Part shown: one piece after another, positions 12,498 through 24,925 of the stretch
Layout: the number at the start of each line of letters is the position of its first letter
Numbering within the stretch: position 1 is the stretch's first letter
From: Argentina anserina
Lineage: Eukaryota; Streptophyta; Magnoliopsida; Rosales; Rosaceae
Assembly (NCBI RefSeq): GCF_933775445.1
Contig: NC_065877.1
Location: 35,414,694 to 35,478,693 of the forward strand
Direction of reading: 5' to 3'
Length of the DNA stretch: 64,000 bases
Translations under genes and position numbers: made by a program
The notes under the pieces: model-generated
The model's database searches: none
What the model saw: only the letters and a program-made list of their open reading frames with translations
Told to the model about the DNA's origin: nothing

Positions 12498-13657
12498 TCA
12501 AACCTTGTATAAAGCTTTTATACCTTGAATATCGTCCTGATGCAAATTTTTATAAGCCACGCCCTCAGTGACGGTTGGGAACATGACAGCTCCCTCTACT
12601 GAGCTGTGTCCAAGTCCCAGAAGGTGCCCTATTTCATGCAAACCAACACTCCCGTAGTCTACTGCACCTGCTTTAGCACCTGCAGACCAAGTCTCCTCTG
12701 CGTCGTAGTGCAATGTTCCAACCGTAGGGTACGCAGCGTGGGCGAGCTGTCCACCAGGCCCATCAAATGCATCCCCGTCTCCATGATCACGCTTGTGAAA
12801 ACTGATCTTCAAATCAGCATTCTGGGCAGATTTGGTGTTATGGCTGAACTTGAAGTGAGTGCTCTTACCCCATATTGCGAAAGCCTGTGAGATAGGAGCC
12901 ATGGCTCCGGCTGGGCAGCCGGGGAGAAAACCGTAAGTGAGATGGTATTTAGAGGGAGGCCATTTATAATTTCCATCAGGTAATGTATAGTGAACTGCCG
13001 TATGAAGTTCAGCTGTAAAACAAGTAATTAAATTCGATCGTTAGAGGTAATGATCAAGTCTTGGTCCAAGAGTACTATAACTATATGCATGCTATAAAAA
13101 AATTTGATGTACCTAGAAGTACATTCATGTTCTGATCTTGATCAGTAACTGACCGGTAAAGCGTTAATAACAAACTATATAAAATTAAAATGATGATCTC
13201 ATATATTATATTTTAAGTTGAAATATCTACGGTGTTGGTGCTGTATCTTGGCTGCTCGCATGGATGTGGTGCCATTGATTATATCGGGCATACCACAGCG
13301 AGGCATAATCATCTTTATTATGGTTCTCTCATCCAACGTTCCAGTGAACTTGAGGTGGAAATTGAGCTGATATGTCTTCACGGCTTCCTCCAAGAGCTCG
13401 TCGAAATCATTGTCATCGTAATGAATGTGGTTGTTATAGTTCAAGTAACCGAACTTTTGAAGGTACTTCTTGAGGTCATTGATGCCCTTGACATTGTCAC
13501 CTTTGCGACAACCGGTAAGATGCTGAAGGAAAGCTACTGGAGATGAGATTTTGCCATGGGCTTCATTTGCCGTTGCATTAGAGAGGAAAGGGAAGAGGAT
13601 AATGAGAAGGAGGAGGAGAGTGATTGTGAAAGGAGAAAGATCAGACTTTGGTGCCAT
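12498..13657 (-). CDS. Matrix metalloproteinase (matrixin), copy B
   Basis: Zinc endopeptidase of the plant MMP family (M10A), made as a secreted zymogen and acting in the apoplast or cell wall. Two exons, 13657-13231 and 13012-12498, join in phase to 313 residues. Visible parts: a signal peptide (1-30), a propeptide with peptidoglycan-binding-like fold (about 39-110), the cysteine switch PRCGMPD (119-125) that would hold the zinc until activation, and the catalytic domain from about 145. The zinc site HEIGHLLGLGH uses His268, His272 and His278 with Glu269 as catalytic base. A downstream Met sits in AVMFP, a variant of the usual Met-turn. The protein ends shortly after DDIQGIKALYKV, so no obvious C-terminal membrane or GPI tail is present. 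All key residues are intact, so this is probably functional. It is the second member of a minus-strand tandem cluster. Confidence 0.93.
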
Positions 13658-13700
13658 CGCTCCAAGTTAAGAGTATGGATGTTGCAGCAGTCTCTTATAT

Positions 13701-13710
13701 AATTTATAGG
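13701..13710 (-). promoter_or_regulatory. TATA box of MMP copy B
   Basis: On the minus strand CCTATAAATT lies 44 bases before the start codon at 13657. The same CCTATAAA motif is kept at a similar distance in copies A, C and D, which argues for a conserved core promoter with a very short 5' UTR. Confidence 0.65.
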
Positions 13711-13987
13711 CAATCGTATTGATCTGTAAATGTAAGCAGATGGTGTGATTAATTACGCTTTCTATAGAGTTGGTGTACGTATGTCATGCATATATAGCCG
13801 TTGAGCTTAACCAGCAGAAATCATCTAAATAAGTAAAAAAAAAAAACACGTCCTTGCTAGAACATGTTGATGAGCTTAATATTTGGCAACATTCATCATC
13901 AGTTAGGCCTAATTTGTCAAAACTGAGAATTTTGAAGACAAAGCTAGGTTTAACGTGAACATATAATTCATTGCCGATTTGATCATT

Positions 13988-16900
13988 CACTACAAGAAAT
14001 ATGGACATCGCCCACGTCGTTGGATTCGTGGGTATTGCTCACTTTCCCACGTAATTATGTGGGCATTGGGGTTCGCCCACGGTGCAGCGATATTTTTCTG
14101 ATTCGTCCGTATTACTCCCGTGGCTAATGGCCAATTGTATCACATATCCAAAGGATTCGTGGGATTTCTCCATCAATTGGACCCACCCACTATGTGAGTT
14201 CAATTGTCCCACGATTAGTTTTGTTTCGTGGCTCCATTAATATATTTTTTTTAAAAACCCGGCAGTCAATTGACTGTCTTGATACCATAATCACCAGATT
14301 TTCATATACCATATGAAACTATATAACAGTGAAATTCTCATTGAACCCATCAAATATAAATATCATTGATACAAACACAACCTAATTAGCATCAAACGCT
14401 CAAACTCTAACCTTGTTAGCTTATCTACTAACAAATAAGCTAATCCCTAAATTCTTGAGAGAGCAGACCATCAGCTATTGTGGACATACACCAATTTTCC
14501 TTCACTCACAAACCTTTGATTTCACTTATCTTTTATGCAAATTTAAACAGAAACATTTCATCATGGTATTTATGATCTTTTTGTGGCTACTTGCAACACA
14601 TATGAACATCTATTTTAAAATTAATTGTAACTTACATCAATCCTCAAGTGTTATTGATATTTAAAATACTAAAACCGAGCTTAGATGCAAGGACTCACCT
14701 GCCGTTTCAAGTTCCGATGCTTAAGCTGTTGGCAACTGAATTACTACAAAATTGACAAGCCAGAAAACTCTCTATGTAAGCTGTTACTAAGGAACTAGAT
14801 ATTTGGTATACAAGTAAGGTAAATAGAATTACTGATTAAATATAAACCTTTCAAATGTATCTTAATAGGCAATCAGATTAGTTGAAATTTTTTAAAAGAA
14901 TATAACTATTAATTCACGTACAAGTAACTGAAGTAAGCGATCATAAGTGGCAAACTATCATGTTTTTCAGTATATATACACCTTTAGCTAAACATGTGGT
15001 CAAAATACCTCTAGTAAAGTCATGTCAACAAACTATGGATTCGCAGCTCCTATCAAGAAAAAAAACTATGGATTCATAGTAGAGTAGAGTAGAGTAGAGA
15101 TGAGTAAATAATTGTAAACTCAAAACTCTAGATGGTTGTTGAACAATGCAGACTGATTTTACCTCTTACTAACCATTAGAATCACACTTTCAAACTTTAC
15201 TATCAATAAGTGGTCAATAAGTAGACATAATTTTATTAACCTGTATAAGGATATAAAATTTTCACTACCTTGAAGATCATCGGCGAGATTCCCTGGATAT
15301 ATTTCTTTAAGAGATGGCAATATTGCAGGTGTACATGTCTAAAAAGAAAATTAAGAGATTATAAACTAGAAGCAGGATGACAAAAATACATATTGCATAA
15401 AACTGATTTGTACTTATTCTTACTACATAGAAGTAAGAACATGACACTGAAACAAATTAATTTCAAGTATTATTGGGTAACGGTAAGATTCAGCCTGGTA
15501 AACACGACATAACACATAATCAAAATTTTCGCAAGGAACAAAAATGAAAACTATATCATATATCTCTGATGACTCATTAAAATATGGAAGGTCGTAAACT
15601 ATAGCGTAAAATTAGAAAGGTTGAAGAGGTTAAAGATCCACATAAGTTAGCTATTAGCACTTTAATTCTAGCAAACCACATTGCTATAAATTAACCAAGA
15701 TGACAAGAAAATAAAGCTAAACAGTCTAAAATATTTCCTCCACCTCCTCACTGCTTGTTAACACCATAAATAAAATTTGGAATCACCTGAAAGTGGAAAA
15801 TCACAAGCAAAGTGAGGGCATATGAATTGAATGAACCAAATATGAGATTCTTCATGTTTTGTGATTTTCCCATTCTTTTACCTACACAATCAAGAGTATA
15901 TCGTATAATAACATTTTAAAGAACATTGAAATCTGATTTGCTACAATACTATCATACCAAGTAATTGAATTATGTCTTGTTTGTATTCGTGAGTGCCCCA
16001 ATAATTGTATTAAAACTTCCAAGCCGTATGTAATTGGTTTAGCTCATTGTCTGGATAATATCCTAATCATTGACTACTTAAAAAAATAGCTATGTAGATT
16101 ACATTATATCAAGTCTCAATGCACCATAAGAAATGACGAAGCAATATGCAATGGGTATGAGCATATATACCTTCCATATCTTTATCCACTCTATGGCCAA
16201 AGACAACTGCGCCAAAAATGCTTATTTGGAACCCGACTGTCCGGAAATTCCTAAACCACATTTACAATTAGCCACATTTACTCAAAACGTTCATAAAAAA
16301 CTATACATTTTTCTTCAAAATAAACAAAACCATAACGAATTGAAAAGCAATAGCAAAGTTTGTATTTAATTGGGTGCTAACACAATAGAAAAGTTGTTCT
16401 ATTTTGTGGACCATTACTGTGTTTTCCTGAGAAGACTTTGTGAACCATGGAAAATGTTGAGCTGTAACAACACTTCCATGTGTCATGATCTTCTTTTGAA
16501 CAAAGCAGAGACAAAAGTAAACTATTAGCAACTACAACAAGACATAGATGAAATTGGTGTGTCAAATATAACCATAGCAACAGAGAAGGCGAGAAACAAC
16601 ATCAACTTGAAGCTGAGCATCAACCCCATTCTCACAATTTATGAATAATTAACTAAACTCACTAATTACATCACAGAACAAACCCAAATGTGATCAAAAC
16701 ATTCATCTTTTCTCATTGCACATAAACCTTACAATCCACAAAAAATTGAATCCCAAATACAAAACAAGAAACTCACCTGCCCAGTAATCCTATCAAGCTC
16801 TTCAATCAAGTAAACCTTATTCTCGGAATCCTGCCACAACCTGCACTTAATCCATTCAAAACCCTGTTTTTCAATCCGAGTAGAATCAATTTGAACAAAA

Positions 16901-17359
16901 CAGAACCAACCGTCCGGCGACGTAGATTGAGACGAAGGTGGCGAACATTGCGACTAGAAGAGTCAGAGGAGGGGCGTTCGATTGCAGGAGAATTCTTTGT
17001 GTTTGCTGTCTCTAACAGCAGTATCTGAATTCAAAAAAAATGAGCTATTTCTAGGGTTTACGAAGCCATAGAAAAGGAGATCTGTAGAAATTGAAAGAGA
17101 GAGACTACCTATTTGCAATTTACTAAGGGTTTTTAGCACTCACGAATCCGCACAACAGTGAGAATTCACTGTACAATTGCAGCATAAAAAGAAAAAAAAT
17201 GTAAATATTGCGATGATACCCACATTTTGTCCCAAAACGTGAAGATATAAACATTTCAGAGGTGGGGTTGGATACCCACAGTGCAAAACAGTAATTTCTC
17301 TCACGATTCATTTAATATATGTGCCCAAATTGTGGCTTTTGCCAACTTTTTTTGTAGTG
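13988..17359. mobile_element. Non-autonomous CACTA (En/Spm) element, 3.4 kb
   Basis: The left end reads CACTACAAGAAA and the right end reads TTTTTTTGTAGTG, the inverted termini typical of plant CACTA transposons. A 3-bp target duplication ATT lies on both sides (13985-13987 and 17360-17362). Both ends carry short subterminal repeats, as transposase-binding regions of this superfamily do: GTGGGTATTGC, GCCCACG and GTGGGCATTG on the left (14008-14230), and the reverse forms ATACCCAC and GGATACCCACA on the right (17205-17285). I see no transposase frame, so the copy depends on an autonomous partner. It sits in the 5' flank of MMP copy B and splits homology to the flank of copy A. The interior has exon-like cargo. 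Confidence 0.92.
15269..16953 (-). pseudogene. Exon-like cargo inside the CACTA element
   Basis: Two minus-strand segments look like exons of a host gene carried by the element. The first is open from 16953 to 16777 and ends in a perfect CAG/GTGAGT donor; its last part reads ...GWFCFVQIDSTRIEKQGFEW.... The second, 15338-15269, has a pyrimidine-rich TTTTTAG acceptor, reads TCTPAILPSLKEIYPGNLAD... in the phase left by the first, and ends in an AAG/GTAGTG donor. A third possible piece is 14735-14699. I do not recognise the source protein. No start codon or full reading frame is established. It could also be a low-level expressed transduplicate or chance splice-like sequence. Confidence 0.5.
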
Positions 17360-17362
17360 ATT

Positions 17363-18167
17363 GATCGATGCAAAAGATATCCAGATACGTTCCGCCTTCT
17401 GTTTTCAAAACCAATTTCCAGATGGATGAGTTCATACTATGAGATAATCTGCATGAGATATTAACTGTAATTAATCTTCTAGTCATCAATAGCATTAATA
17501 TATTACCGATCCATTTTCATTTGCATGCATGCACGATGCGCTTTCTTCATTTGAAGTTAATTTGTTTATTGATTATTTCAATTAATCAATTTGCTTATGA
17601 GTATCATCACGTACACAATAGATTTGATAGATGACATACGGTTTTTGATTAATTTAATTAATTTTCTGCACAGAAGTCCTTAAAGAGAGACCTACTAATT
17701 TGGTCGATCTGGTTCTTGTACTTTACGGTGAATGTGCATGCATATATACTGATTCCGCGTATCTTTTATCTCTTTTACTGTTAGATGGGTGATATATGAA
17801 CGAGGGGTAACAAGTAACACCATCTCTCGTCTGTTTTATATCAATTGAAGAAGACGAGGAATAGTATAGGAGTATAGGACTGTGACTATCGGTGGGGCGT
17901 ATCTTTTATCTCTTTTACCAAAACCAATACTTCCGGCCAACAAGGAAAGACTATCAAAAACGAACTTGAACAGAAAATAAAATTGGTAGATAGATTTATA
18001 TTAAAAGAGTAGGTACATATATCTTACCGCACCAACTCGAATTTAGAAGAAAATGTACCAAAGTTTACCAAAGGATCGGCTCTTGATACATACAGCTCTC
18101 TTCATTATTTTATTTTGAAACTATGATCAAGGATGGAGGATGATACGAAAGTTAACTGTGGGGGCCT
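17363..18167. other. Remnant MMP flanks
   Basis: Non-coding. The first 100 bases continue the 5' flank of copy B. From about 18040 (TTTAGAAGAAAATGTACC) the sequence matches the 3' flank of MMP copy D at about 27870, which marks the 3' side of the unit holding pseudogene C. Confidence 0.55.
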
Positions 18168-18187
18168 GGGGGGGGGGGGGGGGGGGG
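18168..18187 (+). repeat. Homopolymer of 20 guanines
   Basis: An uninterrupted run of 20 G. The homologous place beside MMP copy D (about 28034) has only a four-G run, so the tract expanded after duplication. Long G tracts are prone to sequencing error, so the exact length is doubtful. Confidence 0.85.
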
Positions 18188-18199
18188 TGATGATCAACA

Positions 18200-21100
18200 A
18201 AAGAGTGGTAACAACAGTGCCTTGAAGCTTATTCGATATGATCGAGATGCAGCTGCTACGGTGACTTGGCCGTCAGAACGAGTGTTGGGAGCAAAACCGT
18301 AACTGAGAGATGAGGCAGGCCATTTTGGATTGCCACCGAAAAATGAGTAGTGAGCAGTAGAATGAATTGAACCTGTAATTCAGTATCGAGGCTTAATCGT
18401 TAGACAGAATGTTCAAGTTGTAATTCAACATCTAGTGCTTGATTGCTTTGAACTAAAAATTTTGAAACTCAATTATACATGAGAAATGGTAATTTTTTCT
18501 GTAATTGTACATGAATGTACTCAAATATTTGGGTGAAATAGTGTAAAATGTATATAGTAACGTAGGACAACGTAAGAAAGTCAGAGTCTAGCTATAGGAC
18601 AAAATAAGAACAAATAAGTAAAACAATTTAGACGCCAACGTAAATAATGTAATAACCCTAAATTTCAAACAATTTTAAGTTTGATTTGAATTCTATAAAA
18701 TTTGCAATTTCAATATGAATGAATGTGATTGGTTGCGATGCTATAAAACGAGCGACGGATACGTTCTCGGAACGTTTAATTTAAAAAACGTTACGTTTCC
18801 GCAACGTATATATCGACTTTTATTCCGTCGATCGGTTGCGAAAACTTCCTTCACGAAAGTTGTACAGCTCGTCGATACGAGTTCGAGAGTATGTGACGCG
18901 TTCTAATCGGACGACGTACGTGAAAGTTATTAACGACGGAAGTTAGTTTCCGATTTTGGGAGGGGGTATAAAAGGAAATGTTTTGGAGCTAGGGTTCCCA
19001 TAATTGGAAACCATTTCACCCCTCACTCACCCGCCTCCCTCAGTCCTCTCTCCCTCTCATCTCTTCCCGAGCCCCCCCTCTCTCTCTCTCTCTCTCTCTT
19101 CACGGTTCCTCCCTCTTCCGAATCGATCTCACTCACCGATCTCCACCCCTGTCCATCGTGGCTTGCACCGCCGCCCCTACGGCCTTGCGAGCTCCGCAGC
19201 AAGCAACCCCGAGTTCCCCCACACCGTGCCTCACTGCCACGAGCATCGACAAGCTCGGAGGTCATCGCTGCATCACGCGTCGTCACCTACAATCGGAGGG
19301 GAACCAACCGCCGCACCCCACCTCGTCTTGACTCAAGCACGATCGACTCCGACACTCTCAAGACGTCGATTAGGTGAGGGCTTGATTTTATTTGGTTTTG
19401 TTGATTGTTGTTGTGAAATTGGTTTGAATCGGAGGTGAATTGATGGAGGATCGGAGGAGGAGGAGGAGAGATAGGGATACCGCCGCCCTGGGCGGCGCGT
19501 GTGGAGGTGTTGGGTGGCGTAGGGGCTGTCTAGGATCGGAGAAAGGAAGAGGGGAGAAAGGAGGATAGTTTTGGGGTGGTGGTGACGTCACACGCGCCGG
19601 ATTTGGGCTCGGCGCGTGGGCCCCACGCGCTGCCTACCGGAGGTGGTGCGTGCAACCCACGCGCCGCCACGTGCGGCGGTGTGACAGTATTTTCCGATAG
19701 GGGTATTTTGGTAATTTACTTAAATGTAAATGTAAATTTTATTTACTACGGTAAATGTAATTAAATTTTACCTTCGGTAAATGTAAATATAAATTACTTT
19801 CAGTAAATGTAAAAGTAATTTGTAAAAGGGTAATTTAGTAAATTTTATTTACTGAGATTGTATTTACCTTTAAACAGTACGTATATGTATATAATACGTA
19901 TATAGTATTTATACGTACAGAAATACGTATATAATATTTATACGTACAGAAATACGTATATAATATTATACGTACAGAAATACGTACTAATCGTGTATTT
20001 GTACAGTAACCGTGAATAGTAACAGTGAACAGTAACTTCGTATAAACCAAAATTGCTGAACAGTAACCGTTTATTACTGTTTTGGCATTTAATGGTTTAC
20101 GAAACGATTCTAAATTCTTTTCTTATTCTTTTAAGGTGATCGTTAAATCGAGGAAAAGAATTTCCATCGGGAATTGTGGAATTGCGCTCAAGTCAATAAG
20201 GTGAGTAAAATCTCACTGAATTACGAATCTACCCTCGTGGTGATTCAACATTTTTGCAAGTGTGTTTATCAAATGAATTATAACATGTATATAATTTAGT
20301 GGACTACATATATGCAGTATAATGGTAATAAGTACATATATATATATTTCATTAAATTACGTACTGTTATTAATTCATTAACAATAGTCATTTTGATGAC
20401 GGAAAATTGTGCATGAGTATGTGATTTAAATGGTACAATATGATGTGAGAATATTGTACGTAATTCTTCAGGTGTTTATGAAATATGACATGTATAGGAT
20501 ATAGTAGACTATGTATATATTGTATAAATGGTAAATAAATACGAATATATATAGTTTGCTATATAATATACTGTTATGATTTGTATTGTAGTGATATCGT
20601 GAAAGTTTTAAAACGTACAATATGATGTGAGATTATTGTACGAGATTTTAACATTGAGATTGTTAAAATGTTGATTTGTCTTCGGACGTGATTTGGTACA
20701 ATATGATGTGAGATTATTGTACGTGTTTGGCAAGTCGGAACCTAGCCTTTGGCCGGGCGAAAGTTACGATACAGTTAGAGCTCTAGTCTGTCTGCCTTAG
20801 TACTGCATGTGAGGTAACGGGTGGTTATCTGCTCATGGGTACTCAGTTTATTTTGGATGTTGGGTAGCGGGTGGCTATCCAATATCAACGGTGTATTACG
20901 AGAGGGGTAACAGATGTGTACCAGCGTTCTTGGTACCCGTATTATAAATGCATTGGGTAACCAGAAGGGTTACTTAATTTCCTCATGAGCGTTTTATTTC
21001 ATATTTCTTTGGGTCAACCAGATGGGCTGACTATTGACTCATGAGGGCATTTATATTTGTTGTTTTGTGATCTTTCGTATATATTGATATGCGAACTGTA

Positions 21101-21892
21101 TTGTGATTTTACTCATACGAGCTATAAGCTTACCGGGTTTGTGTTTACAATCCCGGTGCACCAATTCAATGGTGTAGGGGATAATTCCGCAGGTACTGAT
21201 TAGCGGAGATTGAGTGACGACTCCGGAGATTCGAAGTCGTTCGTACCCTGTTGTGGTGAGATTTCTGGCGTGGATTTGTGTGAGAATTTGAGTGAATTTA
21301 TTTGTGAGATTTGTGAGTGATTTGTGAGGATTATTACATTTCCATTTTATGTATGGATTATAAATTTGGGTTGTAATAATTGGTTGTCTGAGTTGTATTG
21401 AGAACTCAGAATTGATCCGCTGTTACACTTTAATGATTTCGATTTATTGAGATTATTTTGTGTTTAACGACTTTAGAATTTTGAGTTTTTAGGCTCGAAA
21501 TTTTGGGGTCGTTACGATCAAATAGATAATTGTACCATTGTGGCCTCTGGTGGCCTGATCGCATCGACAAGGTGCCATTGATAATATCCGGCATACCACA
21601 ACGAGGTTTCATCATCCTTGAGGTGGTAATTAATCTGGTAAGTCTTGACGGCTTTCTCTACAAGATCGTCGAAATCATCGTTGTTCAAATTACTGCGGTT
21701 CTTGTAGTTCAAGTAACCGTATTTTCCGAGGTACTTTTTGAGGTCATTGATGCCCTTGACCTTATCACCCTTGTGGCAACCCTTGAGATGCTCAAGGAAC
21801 TCAACTGGAGAAGCAGTTGCGCAAGAGAGGAGAGTAAGAAGGGCAATAAGCAGAGCAAAAAGACAAAGGGAAAGATCAGATTTGGATGCCAT
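18200..21892 (-). pseudogene. MMP pseudogene C, intron split by a solo LTR
   Basis: Broken matrixin copy, closest to copy D. Exon 1 (21892 to about 21530) keeps the start codon, signal peptide and most of the propeptide, but a deletion of 35 bases near 21618, relative to copy D, removes the segment before the cysteine switch and shifts the frame. PRCGMPD is still readable, but in another frame. The intron holds solo LTR 2 (18648-21516). Exon 2 survives only at about 18390-18230: its start matches copy D, then several hundred bases including the HExxH zinc site are missing. Homology to the 3' flank of D resumes after that. No protease can be made. Confidence 0.9.
18648..21516 (+). mobile_element. 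Solo LTR 2, in the intron of MMP pseudogene C
   Basis: Same family as LTR 1: starts TGTAATAACCC, has TATAAAAG near 18967 with a CT-rich leader, about four of the 28-bp units (19880-19990), and the shared 3' block (20725-21190). The right end reads GTCGTTACG instead of GTCGTTACA, and the flanks (AATAA / ATCAA) match only partly, so the target duplication has decayed or the end was altered. Comparison with copy D shows the insertion interrupts an AT-rich intron stretch corresponding to about 28842-28856. Confidence 0.87.
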
Positions 21893-22132
21893 TGCTCCTA
21901 TTAGTTCTGCTAACTCTGCTGTAAAATCCTCATATTTGTACTGTTATTTTATAGGCTTGTTATTTTCTCATATTGCGGTCTTGTTTAACTCTACAAGTTG
22001 TTACTTTGACAAGTATTACTAGCTAGGTAAGGTCGAGACGTGCAATTGGGATTCGGGAGTAAATGAGAAGATACATTGATTACCGGACTAATCTGTATCG
22101 GAGAATACGTTAAGTACTTTTAAGTGGTCATC

Positions 22133-22653
22133 AGTTGTCAATTCCGACACCACCCGATAACATGACTCGAAATCAGTACGAAATAAAAAAGGTTGAACTC
22201 GCACGATTAAAAAGCAGTCAGCGGCAGGTCAACCCGCCATGACATATTTAAATAAAAGGGTCAACGACGGGTTAACCCACTAACACAAAATGAACCCGCA
22301 TGACACGTTTAATAAAAATATCAAACTAAATTGTATATAACATACACGTATACAAACTATTTAAAATGGTAACATTATATTTATATAAGGGTTTAGTAAG
22401 TCTTTTCTCATTTTGAACTAGAATTTTGGGTAATACATTGAATTTTTTTATTTGAGTCTTGCTTGAGTTGGTCATTTAAAATGACATGATATATTTATCA
22501 AATGAGTTAAATGAGTCGGAAACGGGTAACCCATTTAATAAATAGGTTGGGTTTAAGTTTAAATTTTTGACACGATTATTAACTGAGTTGAGTTTAGCTG
22601 TACATTTTATGACATGCGAGACACCTTGACCCGACACGACTCATTGACAACCC
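22133..22653. mobile_element. hAT-like non-autonomous element, about 520 bp
   Basis: Ends are inverted: left GTTGTCAATTCCGACACCAC and right, read in reverse, GGGTTGTCAATGAGTCGTGT. Flanking 8-mers TGGTCATC (22125-22132) and TAGTCATC (22654-22661) differ by one base, consistent with an 8-bp hAT target duplication. The interior repeats motifs such as GGGTTAACCC and ATGACACG, without coding capacity. It lies in the 5' flank of MMP pseudogene C. Confidence 0.65.
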
Positions 22654-23112
22654 TAGTCATCATTCGATCTTGGTCACCATTTGCTAGAACTAGTCTTGCA
22701 AATTTCCCTTGCTCCGTAGATTACATTGCTCCGAAACTTCTAAGTTGCCTAACTCTAAGTTTCTAGACAGTTTTTTTAGTAGCTTTCATCCAAAATACGG
22801 ACATTATACTCCAAAAACTATAAATCTATAATATATATATTCGATCAGATACATTATGTTTTATTTTGAAAAGGTATATGTACACTGATTATATGGAGTT
22901 TTCCATTGTAACTGACTAAATGCATATATAAGACGTACCAATAATCACTAAAGAATCAACACACTAAAATAAATAAATAAAAATTATTTATAGTATTTAT
23001 TTGGTCAAATCCTACTTATATAATATTAACAATAACACAAAAATCTTCTAGCTAAATCCTACTTATTGTTAGAGTTTAAACTAACAAAGAGCTAGAAAAT
23101 TATAGTTTATGT

Positions 23113-23530
23113 AGAGCATCTCCAACCGTTCTAAAACCTAAATAATCTCTATTATAGAGGAAAAATATTAATTTTTAGCTCTAACAGTTCATTTAAACCG
23201 TAATCTATAATTTTTAAAGTAGAAAAAGTGATAAACAAAATCTCCTTGTATAATTTTTAAAATCTGTATAATTTTGAAAACAATCTCTAAACTTTATTTC
23301 TCACAAGAAAAAATTCACTCTCCATCCTAAAAAATAATCAAAAAAGAATGAATGATTTATCACTCATTCTCTGGTCTTGGTATAATTTATGATTATGAGA
23401 TTCAATTTAATTTTCATTTAACTATACACATTTTTATTATATTTTATATAATATAATAGATGAGTCGTAGGAGTTAATTTTTTTTTTTTTGGAGAGATTG
23501 AAAACACCAATCCTCTATAATATAGAATTG
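23113..23530. mobile_element. MITE-like segment (GAGCATCTCCAAC family)
   Basis: The left end carries AGAGCATCTCCAACC, the same terminal motif as the MITEs at 37651-38458. An internal CTCTATTATAGAGGA is echoed in reverse near 23512 (CCTCTATAATATAG). The right boundary is unclear, so the copy may be truncated. Confidence 0.45.
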
Positions 23531-24118
23531 AGTTTAGACTAGCGGGGACTCTAGTTAAGTTTAACTAATTCTGGCGGGAAACTAATTGAGTTTAGTTTAA
23601 CGTCCCGATCAACTATTAGTAGTTAATTAATTGATTTAACTAATTGAGGGCCAATTATCCAAACTATACATGGCCATCCTGCATATTATTGGGTTAAATA
23701 ATCTACTGTACGTAGGACGACTAGTCTTGCATTAGTTGCATATGCGTGTAAGTTGGGTAAGGACTGGTCAATTGGGGAGAATCAGTCAAAGCTAGTTTGT
23801 GCTGAAAAATGAAGAGCCGCCGTCCACCATATGAACAGAGGTGTAATATCGGAACTACTATTCGTAGATAGAGCTCTCAGTTGTAGCGTCTATTAAACTG
23901 GTATCTTACTACTGTGGATATTTATTGGTCTTGTTCTGTGGATAAGCGAAGAGAGTAATTTGATCTTAGAGAAATTGCGACGGTTACATAAAGCTATTTA
24001 AAGTAGAACATTGAAGCCAGAAGCTTAGAACCGTAATCTGTTTAGAGTACGTGTAGGACGAACATTCATCCGTAACATAAGATTTTCTGCAGAGATTACA
24101 GAATATCTAGCTAGTCGA
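23531..24118. other. Non-coding flank shared with the copy D unit
   Basis: No gene seen. Pieces around 23690-23800 resemble 30100-30240 upstream of MMP copy D (shared GTAGGACG / TAGGACGGCCGG, TCTT, TGTAAGTT), supporting one segmental duplication that includes the 5' flank. Confidence 0.45.
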
Positions 24119-24333
24119 ATTTAACCCATACAACAACAATTCCAACGCAGCTTTGTAGTAACAAGGGGTCGTCAAAGCAAGTCTTGATCGATGCCTTCCT
24201 CCATGAAATAATCAGACTCATGGCTCATCGTCATTAAAATTAATGAATGTGGATGTTGTACTTCAATTCCAAGTAACCAGACTTTTGGAGTTGATTAATA
24301 GTTTTGAGTTTTGACCTCACCTTGGTGATGTTC
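24119..24333 (-). pseudogene. MMP exon 1 scrap E (direct repeat, left copy)
   Basis: About 215 bases match the propeptide-coding part of a diverged MMP-like exon 1, and match 25357-25585 (scrap F) nearly colinearly from TTTAACCCATACAACAAC to the TTTTGACCTCACCTT block. The copy stops exactly where the truncated LTR begins. Together with F it forms a direct repeat around the composite insertion 24334-25356. Confidence 0.7.
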
Positions 24334-24925
24334 TGTAATGATCCGATTTTTCGGAATCGAATTATTTGAATTCTTAGACTCTATTAACTGTGTAAATTTA
24401 TTAAACCGCATTTGTTACACTTCGCGACGTTGTAAAATCGAAAACGAAACCGTCTTCAGAAATCTAATCGGAAAAACGTTACTTTTTCGTGACGCAGGAG
24501 TCGACTTTTACTCCGTCACTCGTTTCTGAAAACTTCCTTCACGAAAGTTGTAGAGCTCGTCGATACGAGTTCGTGGAAATGTCACGTGTCCTAATCGGAC
24601 GTCGTACACGAAAGTTAGCTTCTGATTTTGAAAGTGGGTATAAAAAGGAAAATTTGAGAATTAGGGTTTCCATTTTCGGAAACTCCTTCTTTCGCACCCG
24701 CCTCCCTCTTATGTCTCTCTCCCCGACCTCTATCTCTCTCCCTCAGAAACTCCTCTCCGACGATCTCCTCCTGCGCCGCCGTGAAGCCCGCGCGACGTCC
24801 CCAAACTTTTGCGTCTTCCTCCACCATCCAAGCGTAGTCGCCGGCGAGACCAAGGCATGGAGACTAGCTCACCATCACCGGTCCTTACCCCCGGAGCCAC
24901 CTACGACGCGATTGGAGCTCGATTT
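24334..24925 (+). mobile_element. Truncated LTR 3 (5' part only)
   Basis: Starts TGTAATGATCC and follows the other LTRs of this family through GAAAACTTCCTTCACGAAAG, the TATAAAAAG box at about 24639, TTAGGGTTTCC and the CT-rich leader. It breaks off near 24925 and is joined directly to a Ty1-copia fragment. The 3' two thirds of the LTR are missing. Confidence 0.8.

Noticed and set aside
9027..21516. LTR 1 and LTR 2 as the two ends of one retrotransposon
   Set aside because: They share orientation and family, but LTR 1 has its own perfect 5-bp target duplication and the sequence between them is MMP genes and a CACTA element with no gag or pol.
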